In this document: one piece after another, positions 45,904 to 54,988 of the stretch
How positions within the stretch are numbered: position 1 is the first letter of the stretch
Layout of the letters: each line of letters begins with the position of its first letter
Assembly (NCBI RefSeq): GCF_022829445.1
Contig: NZ_JAKSXY010000046.1
Coordinates: 36,816-100,815, forward strand
Length of the DNA stretch: 64,000 nucleotides
Direction: 5' to 3'
Origin: Methylobacterium sp. J-068
Lineage (GTDB): Bacteria; Pseudomonadota; Alphaproteobacteria; Rhizobiales; Beijerinckiaceae
The notes under the pieces: generated by a model
Database searches by the model: none
The model's input: only the letters and a program-made list of their open reading frames with translations
Told to the model about the DNA's origin: nothing
Program-made: the position numbers and the translations under genes

Positions 45904-47001
45904 ATGAGCGCTGCCGACGATCTCCCCTTCTCCCTCCGGTCCCACCCCGCCCCGGTCTCGCCCGAGCGCCGGGCCGAACTGCTGGTCGATCCCGGCTTCG
46001 GGCGGGTGTTCACCGACCACATGGTGACGATCCGCTACGTCGAGGGACGCGGCTGGCACGACGCCCGCGTGGAGGCGCGCGCGCCGATCCCGCTCGATCC
46101 GGCGGCCGCCGTGCTGCACTACGCCCAGGAGATCTTCGAGGGTCTGAAGGCCTATCGCACGCGCGACGGCGGCGCGGCCCTGTTCCGGCCGGAGGCCAAC
46201 GCCCTGCGCTTCCGGCGCTCGGCCGAGCGGCTGGCGATGCCGCCGCTGCCCGACGCGGTCTTCGTCGAGTCGGTCAGGCAGCTCGTCAGCGCCGACCGCG
46301 ACTGGATCCCGTCGAGCGAGGGCGGCAGCCTGTACCTGCGCCCCTTCATGATCGCCAGCGAGGTCTTCCTCGGGGTCAAGCCGTCCTCGGAATACCTCTA
46401 CCTCGTCATCGCCTCGGCGGTGGGCGCCTACTTCAAGGGCGGCTCCGAGACCGTGACGGTCTGGATCTCTCAGGACCAGACCCGGGCGGCGCCCGGCGGC
46501 ACGGGCGCGGCCAAGTGCGGCGGCAACTACGCCGCCAGCCTGCGCGCCCAGGCGGCCGCCGTGGAGCACGGCTGCGCCCAGGTGGTGTTCCTCGACGCGG
46601 TCGAGCGCCGCTGGGTCGAGGAACTCGGGGGCATGAACATCTTCTTCGTCTTCGACGACGGCTCGATGGTGACCCCGCCGCTCAGCGACACCATCCTGTC
46701 GGGCATCACCCGCGACTCGATCCTGACCCTGGCGCGGGCGGACGGCATCGCGGTGGCCGAGCGGCCCTATTCCATCGACGACTGGCGGGCGGACGCCGCC
46801 AGCGGACGCCTACGCGAGGTCTTCGCCTGCGGCACCGCCGCGGTGATCACCCCGGTCGGCACGGTGCGCAGCCCCGAGGGCGAGTTCTCGGTCTCGGACA
46901 ACGTCGCCGGCCCGGTGACGAAGCGCCTGCGCGCGGCCCTCGTCGACATCCAGCGCGGCGACGCCCCCGACCCCCACGGCTGGGTCACGCGGGTCTACTG
47001 A
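45904..47001 (+). CDS. ilvE: Branched-chain amino-acid aminotransferase
   Basis: A 365-aa class IV PLP aminotransferase that interconverts branched-chain amino acids and their 2-oxo acids with glutamate. The family blocks are HYAQEIFEGLKAYRTRDGG, LYLRPFMIASEVFLGVKPS, and the PLP lysine in GAAKCGGNYAASLRAQ. ELGGMNIFFVFDDGSMVTPP and VFACGTAAVITPVG follow. The length fits the longer (BCAT2-like) class. An AGGTAAGG-like ribosome site precedes the ATG. The next gene on the other strand is a decayed leuC, also from branched-chain metabolism, so an older cluster may have been lost. Confidence 0.95.
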   Translation: MSAADDLPFSLRSHPAPVSPERRAELLVDPGFGRVFTDHMVTIRYVEGRGWHDARVEARAPIPLDPAAAVLHYAQEIFEGLKAYRTRDGGAALFRPEANALRFRRSAERLAMPPLPDAVFVESVRQLVSADRDWIPSSEGGSLYLRPFMIASEVFLGVKPSSEYLYLVIASAVGAYFKGGSETVTVWISQDQTRAAPGGTGAAKCGGNYAASLRAQAAAVEHGCAQVVFLDAVERRWVEELGGMNIFFVFDDGSMVTPPLSDTILSGITRDSILTLARADGIAVAERPYSIDDWRADAASGRLREVFACGTAAVITPVGTVRSPEGEFSVSDNVAGPVTKRLRAALVDIQRGDAPDPHGWVTRVY

Positions 47002-47020
47002 GCCGCCCGGACGACGCGGC

Positions 47021-47581
47021 TCAGGCGAGCCAGGGCCGGGCCGCGCGGTGCCGGGCCATGTTGCCGATCGTCATGCGGCCCTCCACGAAGCGCGCCGTCA
47101 CGGCGCAGCCGGCGAACTCTGCCGCGTAGTCCGTGGCCCCGTCGGCGCCGATCCGGCGGATCAGCGTCATGACGATGTCCTTGGCGGTGACGCCCGGCGA
47201 CAGGGCGCCCGAGACCGTGAGAAGCCGAGTTTCGGGCACGACCACGTGCTCGATGCCCTGGAGCGGATGCAGCACGTCGAGGCGTTCGATGCCAAAATCC
47301 CGGCACTTCGCGTCGAAGTCCCGGACCTGGCTGGCCCCGCCGGGATCGGGCATGGCGGCGACGCGGTTCGCCGCCGTGGGGTTGACGTGGTCCACCACCG
47401 CCAGGGCGGCCGCCAGACCCGGCGCCCCGCAGGCCGCTGAAGGCCTGCGGGCTGGTGTATTCGTTGAGCCCGTGCGGTCGACGTAGAGGAAGATGCTGGC
47501 GCCGGGACCGCCGGTCGCGTCGTCGAGGCGGCGCACCGGGTGAGCGTCCACCAGCTTGTCGTGGAGGGTGCGGGCCGGCAA
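47021..47581 (-). pseudogene. Decayed 3-isopropylmalate dehydratase large subunit (leuC remnant)
   Basis: The frame holds recognisable LeuC pieces in order: ARTLHDKLVDAH and SIFLYVDR at the start, LAVVDHVNPTAANRVA, FGIERLDVLHPLQGIEHVV, and near the end SPGVTAKDIVMTLIRRIGAD and FVEGRMTIGNMA. Between LYVDR and LAVVDH the conserved NEYTSPQAFSGLR block is found only in another frame (about 47418-47468), so there are two compensating frameshifts. The whole GDSHTSTHGAFG-like iron-sulfur region between the HVV and SPGVTAK pieces is deleted, and the last two thirds of the gene are missing. A working leuC must exist elsewhere if leucine is made. Confidence 0.85.
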
Positions 47582-47800
47582 GGGATCACCTCGGGCTGTC
47601 TCGGGGCACAGGAGACTCGGACTGAGAACGCGACGCCGATGCCGATGTGGCATCGGATGCTGCCGACGCCCATCGGCAGCCCCCCCGGCGGCGACCGAGG
47701 AGCCAAACCGAATCCGCTTGACGATGTGAATGGCTGCGTCGGGTGGAAAGCTACCGTTGAGGGTCTAGAGCTACGGTCGTCCGAATGGGAGGTGCTCGAC

Positions 47801-47995
47801 ATGGCACGCGAGTCCAAGTCCAACGATCGGAAGGCGGCTGACGTACAGCTTTTCGTCCAACGCTACAGGCGCAAGGCGCGGACCGGTGGACTCGACCGGA
47901 ACGACCGGAACTACGATCGTCGCGTTGAGGATGCGGTTAGGCGAATGAAGCCTGAGCAGTTCGATGCACTACTCCGAAACGGTGAGGACGAGTAG
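47801..47995 (+). CDS. Hypothetical 64-aa protein
   Basis: A small, highly charged protein: MARESKSNDRKAADVQLFVQ, then a basic stretch RYRRKARTGGLDRNDRNYDR and a helical tail MKPEQFDALLRNGEDE. A GGGAGG ribosome site lies nine bases upstream. Lower GC than the backbone marks the start of an accessory patch. No known family; the charge suggests nucleic-acid or protein binding, not proven. Confidence 0.65.
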   Translation: MARESKSNDRKAADVQLFVQRYRRKARTGGLDRNDRNYDRRVEDAVRRMKPEQFDALLRNGEDE

Positions 47996-48019
47996 CCGCA
48001 AAAGGTTAGGCGCGGACTC

Positions 48020-48448
48020 CTAAGGAACCATTCGGACGTCCACAAAGGTCTCACGCACCCGCGCCAAGACATCCCCGTCGTCCGTTTCGACTTCGCACCA
48101 CGAACTATCGATGGCCCGGACGATCACCCACGGCGCATCCTGGCCATTCTCATAGGCTATGAACTCACCCCAGATGACTTGCGTGACCTGATCGGCAAAC
48201 TCGCTCAGCAGAGAGCCCGCGATGCGCTCCTGCGCCTGCGAGAGAACTTCGAGGTGGGCCTCCGCCTCACCGGTTACAAAGAGGGGTTCATCGTAGCGAG
48301 CGACCCCAGCTATTTGCCAGGAAGCGCGGATCGCCCGTTCGCCGAGCATCGTGAGCACGGCGCGGGGATCAACCACGCAGCGTTCAGTCGGCAGGATGTC
48401 GTGTATCTGTAGGATCGGCATATGGATGCTCGCAGGTGGAGAAGTCAT
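48020..48448 (-). CDS. Hypothetical 142-aa protein
   Basis: A soluble protein starting MTSPPASIHMPILQIHDILP, with a mixed alpha/beta pattern including EAHLEVLSQAQERIAGSLLS and WGEFIAYENGQDAPWVIVRA, and an acidic EVETDDGDVLARV segment. The start at 48448 is preferred to an upstream ATG at 48601, which adds low-complexity residues. No family recognised. It is convergent with the 64-aa gene and lies in the lower-GC patch. Confidence 0.6.
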   Translation of the reverse strand: MTSPPASIHMPILQIHDILPTERCVVDPRAVLTMLGERAIRASWQIAGVARYDEPLFVTGEAEAHLEVLSQAQERIAGSLLSEFADQVTQVIWGEFIAYENGQDAPWVIVRAIDSSWCEVETDDGDVLARVRETFVDVRMVP

Positions 48449-48795
48449 TTTGACAACGAGCCGAAGGACCGTAATGGATCGGTATCCGCACGTCCGCTCT
48501 ACGACAGGGCTGGGTGGTTTTGCGACAGTCCGCATCTGAGCAGAAAACCGCCGAAACGGACGCTCCGGCCGCCATGAGTGGCGCTGGCTTACCATGCGCA
48601 ACCGCGCTGACTGATCGCCATAGAAGCCCGCTCTGAAAATTCAAAAACATTCAGAGCAGGCTCAGTGTCTCTGACAAAACTCCCGCTGCACCATGGTGCT
48701 CAGAGCGAGAACCGAGGACGGGCGGGAGTATTGTGAGGCACTCTAAATCGTATAACGCTCGTCACCTAGAAGCGCCGTGGTTCCGCACGGAAGGT
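48449..48795. other. Non-coding stretch with a short hairpin
   Basis: 347 bp with no supported gene. GCTCTGAA (48630-48637) and TTCAGAGC (48650-48657) form an 8-bp inverted repeat around an A-rich loop. Composition is lower in GC than the backbone. Confidence 0.45.
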
Positions 48796-49998
48796 CTATG
48801 GCATCGTGAAGGTCAAGGTGCCGTAACCGAGCTCATCGAACCCGCCGCTGTTGGGGCCATAGTCGCCACCCCCACCATCCGGGCCGGCCTGAGCCGCAGC
48901 TTGAACAAGCTCCGGAGCAGCGAGATGCTTGAGTTGCACATAGTGTGCGACGAGTAGTGACCAGATCGGGCGGGCCTCACCTCTGCCCTTGTCCGAGATG
49001 ACCGGCTGCGTGACATCGCTGTTGGTGTAGGGCGTGTAGGGGACATCCCCGCCCAGGTTGTATCGAGCCACATACCGGACGGCAGCAAGCAACCTGTTGT
49101 CGTAGGCCCCGAACAAATCGTCGCGCTGCTGCCACGCGATCTGGCAGATGGTTCCCGCCAAGCCGATCCCGAGAAGCGCGTGACCTTGATCACGCCCGCT
49201 CTCCTGCCACTGCGCAAGGCCGCCCGGATAGGTCTTCCAGGCCGCGTGCAGGATCGCGCCGTTGCCTGAACCATGCAGGTAGTAGTCGCGTCCACGCTCG
49301 TAGAGATCGCGGCGGTCCGCGAAGACACCGATCGCCACCAAGGACGCCACGTTGGCCAGATCCCAGTTGGCCCAGTAGTGGTCGATCGCCGCGCCGTTAT
49401 GGTGCGCGAGGAAATCGACGTTCATTGACGCGAAGACCGTGAGCAGCAGGCGCGCGAATTCTTGCCGGTCGCGGGGCTGCCAGCCAGGAAAGTCGCGCAG
49501 CGTCTCGGCTGCGACGGCGAGTTGGTAGCCGTAAAGACCAGAGGCGAGATACTTATCCGAAGTCCCGGTGATGGTCTTGAGCGTACCGGCCCAGGCGTTG
49601 AGGATCGCGGTCGCTCTCGCGGCGCGCTGCGTGTCGCCCGTCAGTCTCCAGTCCAGCGCAAGCGCGTAAGCGGCGGCGGCATCGTTGAACAGGGTCGCGT
49701 AATTCTCAGCTGGGTGACCGGGAGCGGTCCCCCGCACCAGCACCTCCACGGGCCGTGGCTGGTACCCTGGATTGTCATGGGCGTTGGTCCGCATCCGCGC
49801 AAACGAAGCCGCCCATGGCTGCCGGTTCTGCCGAACCGCCTGAGCGATCTCAGCGAACTGTGAGGCCGAGTCGAACGCGCCGGGGTGGCGCATCGCCTGC
49901 GCATACGCGGTCCCTGAGCCCGATAGCGTGATCATACCGAGCAGTGCGATGGATGAAACCCATCTGGAAGTGGGTCGGATCACCATTTGGGTCAGCAT
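48796..49998 (-). CDS. Alginate lyase family protein (exported)
   Basis: A 400-aa protein with a cleavable signal peptide (SSIALLGMITLSGSGTAYAQA). The chain matches the alginate-lyase alpha/alpha-toroid family: a long helical body, NDAAAAYALALDWRLTGDTQ, HHNGAAIDHYWANWDLANVA near the catalytic centre, and ESGRDQGHALLGIGLAGTIC and DDLFGAYDNRLLAAVRYVAR late in the chain. It would cleave a uronate polymer in the periplasm by beta-elimination. The substrate may be alginate or another polyuronate. A GAGGAAC ribosome site precedes the ATG. The gene is in a lower-GC patch with no other alginate genes, so it is probably acquired. Confidence 0.88.
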   Translation of the reverse strand: MLTQMVIRPTSRWVSSIALLGMITLSGSGTAYAQAMRHPGAFDSASQFAEIAQAVRQNRQPWAASFARMRTNAHDNPGYQPRPVEVLVRGTAPGHPAENYATLFNDAAAAYALALDWRLTGDTQRAARATAILNAWAGTLKTITGTSDKYLASGLYGYQLAVAAETLRDFPGWQPRDRQEFARLLLTVFASMNVDFLAHHNGAAIDHYWANWDLANVASLVAIGVFADRRDLYERGRDYYLHGSGNGAILHAAWKTYPGGLAQWQESGRDQGHALLGIGLAGTICQIAWQQRDDLFGAYDNRLLAAVRYVARYNLGGDVPYTPYTNSDVTQPVISDKGRGEARPIWSLLVAHYVQLKHLAAPELVQAAAQAGPDGGGGDYGPNSGGFDELGYGTLTFTMP

Positions 49999-50765
49999 AA
50001 ATCTAGTTCCTCGAGCAAAACAGAAGATTCTTTCACACGAAATCTCCAGACTGAGCCGGCAGGAATCTCAGTTTCTGATCGGCTTATTTCACGTAATTTC
50101 GACGCGTTCGCTAACAAACCGAGGGATACACCTCTCCACCCCTCAGCCGGATTGGTGCACAGAGTTCGCTTTCTCTCCACGAAGAGTTGCCGCGTGCCAC
50201 GCGTTGTCGGACGATGGCCGTGTCACCGGCGGTCGATCCAACCCGCTCGCCGATGGGTCACGTATAGGCCCGTCATGGGACAAGGCAGGTCTTGGTCGTC
50301 ACGATTTTGCGCCAACCCCAGGGGTTGATGCCCACGCTTCGAGAGACGCGGCAGTCCGGGCCATAACCAGCTGGCACGGCCCTGCGGTAAATCGGATACC
50401 GGCGGCCGTAGTGCACAAGCTCGGAAGTCCGCCCTATTTGGCTTCATGACATCTCTGACATGAACGTACACGTGATGAATGCTGATGGGCGGGCCATACG
50501 CCGAGCGAGTCACAGTAGCGTCCAACGAATGACCGCTTCTGGGACGTGGCCAGGGCACTCCGGACGACCGAGTTGGGTCCAAGCTGCGTGGAAACTCAAG
50601 CCCGTGCCAAAATTGTGAAACAATCTCCTACGCTGCGGCCATCTAAGCATTCCAGGTGGCAGTGGTGAGGCCCTCAGCGTCCCTACGTCAGCCTTGACCC
50701 AGGGTGGGCAAGGGAAATTCTTCTACAGCTTCTGTGTTTTCACGCACCTCGGTGGGTTCCAGACG
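49999..50765. other. Non-coding stretch in accessory patch
   Basis: 767 bp with no gene I can support. Open frames on both strands are short, lack ribosome sites and look like random sequence. The left 150 bp are AT-rich and probably hold the alginate lyase promoter. This gene-poor stretch with lower GC suggests old insertion and decay. Confidence 0.5.
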
Positions 50766-51242
50766 TTATTTCAGTTGCCGCTGCCCCAAATTCTCAGCAA
50801 GGCGCACGAGATACCCGTCAGGGTCTTGGACCAAAAATTCACGTTGTCCGCTTTCAACAGGGCCAGTCCGATACCAAACCTCGCTCGGCTCCTCGAACAG
50901 CGGCCATCCTGCTGCATCCAGTGCAGCCAAAATAGTAGGCAGTCGATCAACCGTGATTTGGAAATTCACGCCGCGCCCTAATGGACGTTCCAAGTCGCCT
51001 GTGTTCCATCTCTCATTCAGTTGGCAGAGCATGATCTGTGCTTCACCGAGGACAAGGTAGGCGAAGCGCGCAGCGGGTCGATCATAGGCGATCTTGAAGC
51101 CCAGTAGATCGCACCAAAACTGCAGGCTCACATCGAGATTGTAGACGCTCAACTCCGGCGTCAGGGCCGAGAAGCCACCTTGCGGAGGATTACCGGTGCC
51201 GGAGGAGCGGGCGCGTTCGGCAGGGTCGGCAAGCGGTTCCAT
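50766..51242 (-). CDS. VOC-family protein (bleomycin-resistance-like)
   Basis: A 158-aa protein with a variable 25-residue N-terminal part followed by a VOC module: LTPELSVYNLDVSLQFWCDL, a middle block FAYLVLGEAQIMLCQLNERW, and the second half ending REFLVQDPDGYLVRLAENLG. This is the pattern of bleomycin/glyoxalase fold proteins, which bind small molecules or catalyse metal-dependent chemistry. The start at 51242 is the first ATG and may be too long. It lies at the right end of the lower-GC patch. Confidence 0.82.
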   Translation of the reverse strand: MEPLADPAERARSSGTGNPPQGGFSALTPELSVYNLDVSLQFWCDLLGFKIAYDRPAARFAYLVLGEAQIMLCQLNERWNTGDLERPLGRGVNFQITVDRLPTILAALDAAGWPLFEEPSEVWYRTGPVESGQREFLVQDPDGYLVRLAENLGQRQLK

Positions 51243-51372
51243 CCCATCAACTCAGTCACGCCTGTGTGACGTGATCAAGGTCCGAGAAGGGTCGAAAGCC
51301 ACCCCTCATATCAAATCCGGTCGATCCCTTCGGGATGGCGGATTGGGTCTGATCCCGCACGGGGCCGCTGGA

Positions 51373-52497
51373 TCAGGGCAAAGCGGCGCGCTTGCGCAGG
51401 ATCAGGTCGCCCCGGAACAGAAACTTCTGGGCGCGCTTGCCGGTGTCGACCTCGGTGGTGAAGACGTTGCCGTGGCTGTCCACCGCGAGGTTGTGGACCC
51501 AGTGGAAATCGCCCGCCATGCGCCCGTTGCGGCCGAAGGCGCCCACCACCTCGCCGGTGTCGCGCCGCAGGGTGCGGACCTCGTTGTTGGCGCCGTCCGC
51601 GTTGAGCAGGTAGGTCTGCTCCGGGTCCGGCCACAGCGCGAGCTCCCAGACCGAGCCGTTGGCGCGGGTGTTCTTCTCGACGAAGAACTCCTTCACGAAG
51701 CTGCCGTCGCGGCGGAACACCTGCACCCGGTCGTTGGTGCGGTCGCAGACGTAGACGAGGCCGTCGCGGGCGATCTGCACGCAGTGGACCGGGTTGCGGA
51801 ACTGCTGCGCGGGGGCGGCCGCCGGGTCGTAGGCCGGCAGGGTCTCGTCGGTCGGAGGCTTGCCGTAGGCCCCCCACATCCGCTTGAAGGCGCCGGTCTC
51901 GGCGTCGAACACGATGACCCGGTGGTTGAAGTAGCCGTCGGCCACGAAGAGTTCGTTGGTCTCGGGGTCGACCTGCATGGCGGCGGGTTTGCCCAGCCGG
52001 CTGGTGTCCAGGCTGTTGGTCTGGGGGCCCTGCTTGCCGATCTGCAGCACGAACCGACCGTCGGCCGTGAACTTCAGGATCTGGCCGTCGGTCTCGCCGT
52101 TGCCCGCGAGCCAGACGAAGCCCTTGTGGTCGATGTGGATGCCGTGCTCGTTCTGGGGCCAGTCGTAGCCGGGGCCAGGGCCGCCCCAGCTGCGGATCAG
52201 GGTCCCCGCCTGGTCGAACACCAGCACGGGGGGCGCGGGGTGGCAGCACTTGGTGCGCGGGGGGACGAGGCTCGCGGCCTTCTCGTCGTCCGTGAGCGTG
52301 CGCGGGCGCTGCACCACCCAGACGTTGTCCTGCGCATCGACGGCCACGCCCGAGGCCTGCCCCATGATCCAGTCGTTGGGCAGGGGCTTGGGCCAGGCGG
52401 GGTCGACCTGGAAGGTGAGGGGATCGGCGCGCACCGGCCCCGTCCAAAGATGCGCGCACGCGACCGCCAGCACGGCCAGTCCCAGCCGAAGCCCCAT
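51373..52497 (-). CDS. Exported NHL-repeat beta-propeller protein
   Basis: A 374-aa protein with a signal peptide (RLGLAVLAVACAHLWTGPVRA). It then has six or so NHL-like blades, each with a GxxxDxxGxxxV pattern: GVAVDAQDNVWVVQ, HIDHKGFVWLAGNG, QVDPETNELFVADGYFNHRV, QIARDGLVYVCDRTNDRVQV and NLAVDSHGNVFTTEVDTGKR. The fold resembles peptidyl-alpha-hydroxyglycine lyases and SMP-30-like proteins. A CC pair occurs in TKCCHPAPP. It is probably periplasmic. A GGGAGG ribosome site is upstream. Function unknown; it stands alone. Confidence 0.88.
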   Translation of the reverse strand: MGLRLGLAVLAVACAHLWTGPVRADPLTFQVDPAWPKPLPNDWIMGQASGVAVDAQDNVWVVQRPRTLTDDEKAASLVPPRTKCCHPAPPVLVFDQAGTLIRSWGGPGPGYDWPQNEHGIHIDHKGFVWLAGNGETDGQILKFTADGRFVLQIGKQGPQTNSLDTSRLGKPAAMQVDPETNELFVADGYFNHRVIVFDAETGAFKRMWGAYGKPPTDETLPAYDPAAAPAQQFRNPVHCVQIARDGLVYVCDRTNDRVQVFRRDGSFVKEFFVEKNTRANGSVWELALWPDPEQTYLLNADGANNEVRTLRRDTGEVVGAFGRNGRMAGDFHWVHNLAVDSHGNVFTTEVDTGKRAQKFLFRGDLILRKRAALP

Positions 52498-52679
52498 GGT
52501 GTCCTCCCGATCACGTTCGTTGTTGCGGCGAGTATCCGTGCGTAAAAATCGCGCGTCCAGCGGCCGCGCCGACGGAGGATGTCGATCGGAGCGGTTTTGT
52601 CAGACGAAAATCGATCGCTGAATTCGCCGATCGACCTTTCGGCCGACCGGTCACTTCGTCATGAGGCTTCCGGCTTCGC

Positions 52680-53147
52680 TCAGGCGTCGCGCCAGGCGGC
52701 GAAGGTCGCGGCCTGTCCGGCCACGGACCCGTCCGGGCGGCGCAACTGCCAGACCACCCCGTCCTCGATCCAGAAGCGCCGGCCGGACTTCGCGACCCGG
52801 ACGCCGCGATACCCCGTGGCGAAGCCGTCGCGGCCGACCGCGTCGAGCAGGCGCTGGCGCGCGGCCCGCTCGGGCGCCTCGGCGGAGAGGCGCGACGGCA
52901 GGCCGACGATCTCGTCCCAGGCATATTCGAAACAGGCCTGCGCGGTGCGGTTGGCGTAGGTGAAGCGCGGATCGGCCCCGCCATCGTGGGCGAGGAGGGC
53001 GAAGGGCGCCGCCTCGTAGAGCCAGGCCGCATCGCGCGTCGCGTTGACGAGCGGGGCGCCGACGACGCGCATGTGGCTGCCCACCACGAGGGCGAAGAAG
53101 GCGGGATCGCGGGCGAGGGAGGCGGCCGGGGGCGGGCCGGGGATCAT
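52680..53147 (-). CDS. MEKHLA-domain protein (PAS-like)
   Basis: A 155-aa protein of the MEKHLA/PAS-like type: a helical N-terminus (DPAFFALVVGSHMRVVGAPL), then AAPFALLAHDGGADPRFTYA and ANRTAQACFEYAWDEIVGLP, which is a PAS core, and a final SGRRFWIEDGVVWQLRRPDG. In plants MEKHLA is found in HD-ZIP III proteins; in bacteria it stands alone and its function is unknown. The start at 53147 is preferred, since the longer frame overlaps the next gene's promoter area. Convergence or co-regulation with neighbours is not evident. Confidence 0.85.
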   Translation of the reverse strand: MIPGPPPAASLARDPAFFALVVGSHMRVVGAPLVNATRDAAWLYEAAPFALLAHDGGADPRFTYANRTAQACFEYAWDEIVGLPSRLSAEAPERAARQRLLDAVGRDGFATGYRGVRVAKSGRRFWIEDGVVWQLRRPDGSVAGQAATFAAWRDA

Positions 53148-53184
53148 GGTCCGCACACCGTTCGGACGATCGAGGCGCCGGCCC

Positions 53185-54465
53185 TCACGGCACGGCCCCG
53201 ATCCGCTCGGCCAGCGCCGCATCGACATAGCCGTCCGGCGTCAGGCCGCGCGCGGCCTGGTAGGCCCGGATCGCCGCCCGCGTCCGGGGGCCCGGCTTGC
53301 CGTCGGCGGCGCCGGGCGAGAACCCGAGCTCGGCGAGCCGGCCCTGCAACCCCTTGAGCGCCTCCGCGCTCAGCATGGCGTCGCCGCGCGGCCAGTCCCG
53401 CGCGAAGGCCGGCGCGCCGCGCAGGCGGTCCGAGAGATGGGCCACCGTGAGGGCGTAGGACAGCGCCGTGTTGTAGCGCAGGATCATCCGGAAGTTCGGC
53501 TGGAGCAGGAAGGCGGGGCCGCGCGCCCCGGCGGGCACGATCAGGGTCGCCCGCACGGTCTCGTCCGTGGACGCATCGCGGCTCTCGACCCCGAGGGCGC
53601 GCCACGCGGCGAGGCTGCGCTCCGTGGTCTCGTCGGCCAGCGCATAGTCGAAGCCCTCGGGCAGGCGCGCCTCGCTGCCCCAGCGCTCGCCCGGCCGCCA
53701 GCCCATGTCCCGCAGGTAGTTCGCCGTGGAGGCGAGGGCGTCCGGCACCGAGTTCCAGATGTCGCGGCGCCCGTCGCCGTCGAAATCCACCGCGTAGGCC
53801 CGGTAGACGGTGGGCATGAACTGGGTGTGGCCCATGGCGCCGGCCCAGGAGCCGGTGAGGGGCTCGGGCGGGGGCGGGTCCTGGGCCATGATCTGCAGGG
53901 CCGCGACGAGTTCGCCGCGCCAGTAGGGCGCGCGCGGGCCCTCCGAGCAGGCCAGCGTCGCGAGCGAGCGCAGGACCGGGCGCACGATGCCGGGATCGTC
54001 GAGGACGCTGCCATAGGTGGATTCGACGCCCCAGAACGCCACCAGGACATGCCGGTCGACCCCATAGCGCGCCTCGATCGCCGCGAGGGTGGGCGCCCAG
54101 TCCCGCAACTTGGCGCGGCCCGCCTCAATGCGCGCCTCGGTGAGGTTGGCGTCGAGATAGGACCAGATCGGCTTGACGAACTCCGCCTGGTTCCGGGTCG
54201 CCGCGACGACGTCGGGATCGGGGGCGACGTCCGCCAGGCGCGCCGCGACGGCCTCGGGGACCCCGCGCTCGCGCGCCTCGCGGGCGATGGCGCCGAGGCA
54301 TTCGGCGCGCCCCGGGTCAGGCGGATTCGAAGCCGCGGGCGCAGTCGGAACGGATGGGGGATTCGAGCCGGCGGTCTCGGCCCGCGCCGCGCTCAGGGCC
54401 GGCATCGCGAGGGCGAGGACCAGAATTCGGGCGATCGGGCGCAGGGATCGACGGCGACACCGCAT
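53185..54465 (-). CDS. Lytic murein transglycosylase with peptidoglycan-binding domain (MltB family)
   Basis: A 426-aa exported enzyme that cleaves the peptidoglycan glycan strand to form 1,6-anhydro ends. It has an N-terminal signal (ILVLALAMPALSAARA) without a lipobox. The MltB-type catalytic domain follows, with the catalytic Glu148 in FWGVESTYGS and then SWAGAMGHTQFMPTVYR and DIWNSVPDALASTANYLR. At the C-terminus (about 355-420) is a PG_binding_1 domain with LKGLQGRLAELGFSPGAADG and RTRAAIRAYQAARGL. A second family member lies at 55485. Confidence 0.94.
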   Translation of the reverse strand: MRCRRRSLRPIARILVLALAMPALSAARAETAGSNPPSVPTAPAASNPPDPGRAECLGAIAREARERGVPEAVAARLADVAPDPDVVAATRNQAEFVKPIWSYLDANLTEARIEAGRAKLRDWAPTLAAIEARYGVDRHVLVAFWGVESTYGSVLDDPGIVRPVLRSLATLACSEGPRAPYWRGELVAALQIMAQDPPPPEPLTGSWAGAMGHTQFMPTVYRAYAVDFDGDGRRDIWNSVPDALASTANYLRDMGWRPGERWGSEARLPEGFDYALADETTERSLAAWRALGVESRDASTDETVRATLIVPAGARGPAFLLQPNFRMILRYNTALSYALTVAHLSDRLRGAPAFARDWPRGDAMLSAEALKGLQGRLAELGFSPGAADGKPGPRTRAAIRAYQAARGLTPDGYVDAALAERIGAVP

Positions 54466-54728
54466 GCAGCTTGGTCCTCATCCTTCGGGCCGTCACCGGC
54501 CTCGAGGCCGGAGACAATGCCTCGCGAAGACCGAGCGGTCCGTCAACCGGCCGCGACGCGTCCGCGCCCCGAAGCCGGCGGGTTGCCAGGGCTGCGCCCC
54601 GATGGCAGGACCCGGTCGGACGAGACCCCGAGCGGCGTGAACTCATGGGCATGAACTCACCGGCATGAACGCATCGGCATGAACATCGCACACGATCCGG
54701 CGATGCCCGACGACGAGACGCTTTCCCG

Positions 54729-54959
54729 ATGATCGTCGCTCTGATCCTGTTGCTGGGCGGCGTGGTCGTCGGCCTGTCCAGCCGCGTCATGCTCGCCTTC
54801 GGGCTCTCCGGGATCGTGCTGGCGCTCTCGATCCTGTCCTGGATGATCCGGGCCGAGGTCTCCGCGCTGCGCGTCCTGGTGCTGTTCGCCCATCTCGCCG
54901 CCCTGCAGGCGGGCTACCTGCTGGGCGCCTACCTGCGGACGCGCGGCGGACGGCGCTGA
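54729..54959 (+). CDS. Hypothetical 76-aa membrane protein
   Basis: Two or three hydrophobic segments: MIVALILLLGGVVVGLSSRV, LAFGLSGIVLALSILSWMI and ALRVLVLFAHLAALQAGYLL, ending in basic residues TRGGRR. It lies between two MltB-type transglycosylase genes and next to a 45-aa membrane gene on the other strand. No family recognised. A cell-envelope role is only suggested by position. Confidence 0.7.
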   Translation: MIVALILLLGGVVVGLSSRVMLAFGLSGIVLALSILSWMIRAEVSALRVLVLFAHLAALQAGYLLGAYLRTRGGRR

Positions 54960-54988
54960 GGCGCGCCCGTCATCACAGGAACGTGCCG

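Noticed and set aside
50223..50582. 119-codon minus-strand frame in the accessory patch
   Set aside because: No ribosome site and no recognisable pattern; composition is that of random sequence.
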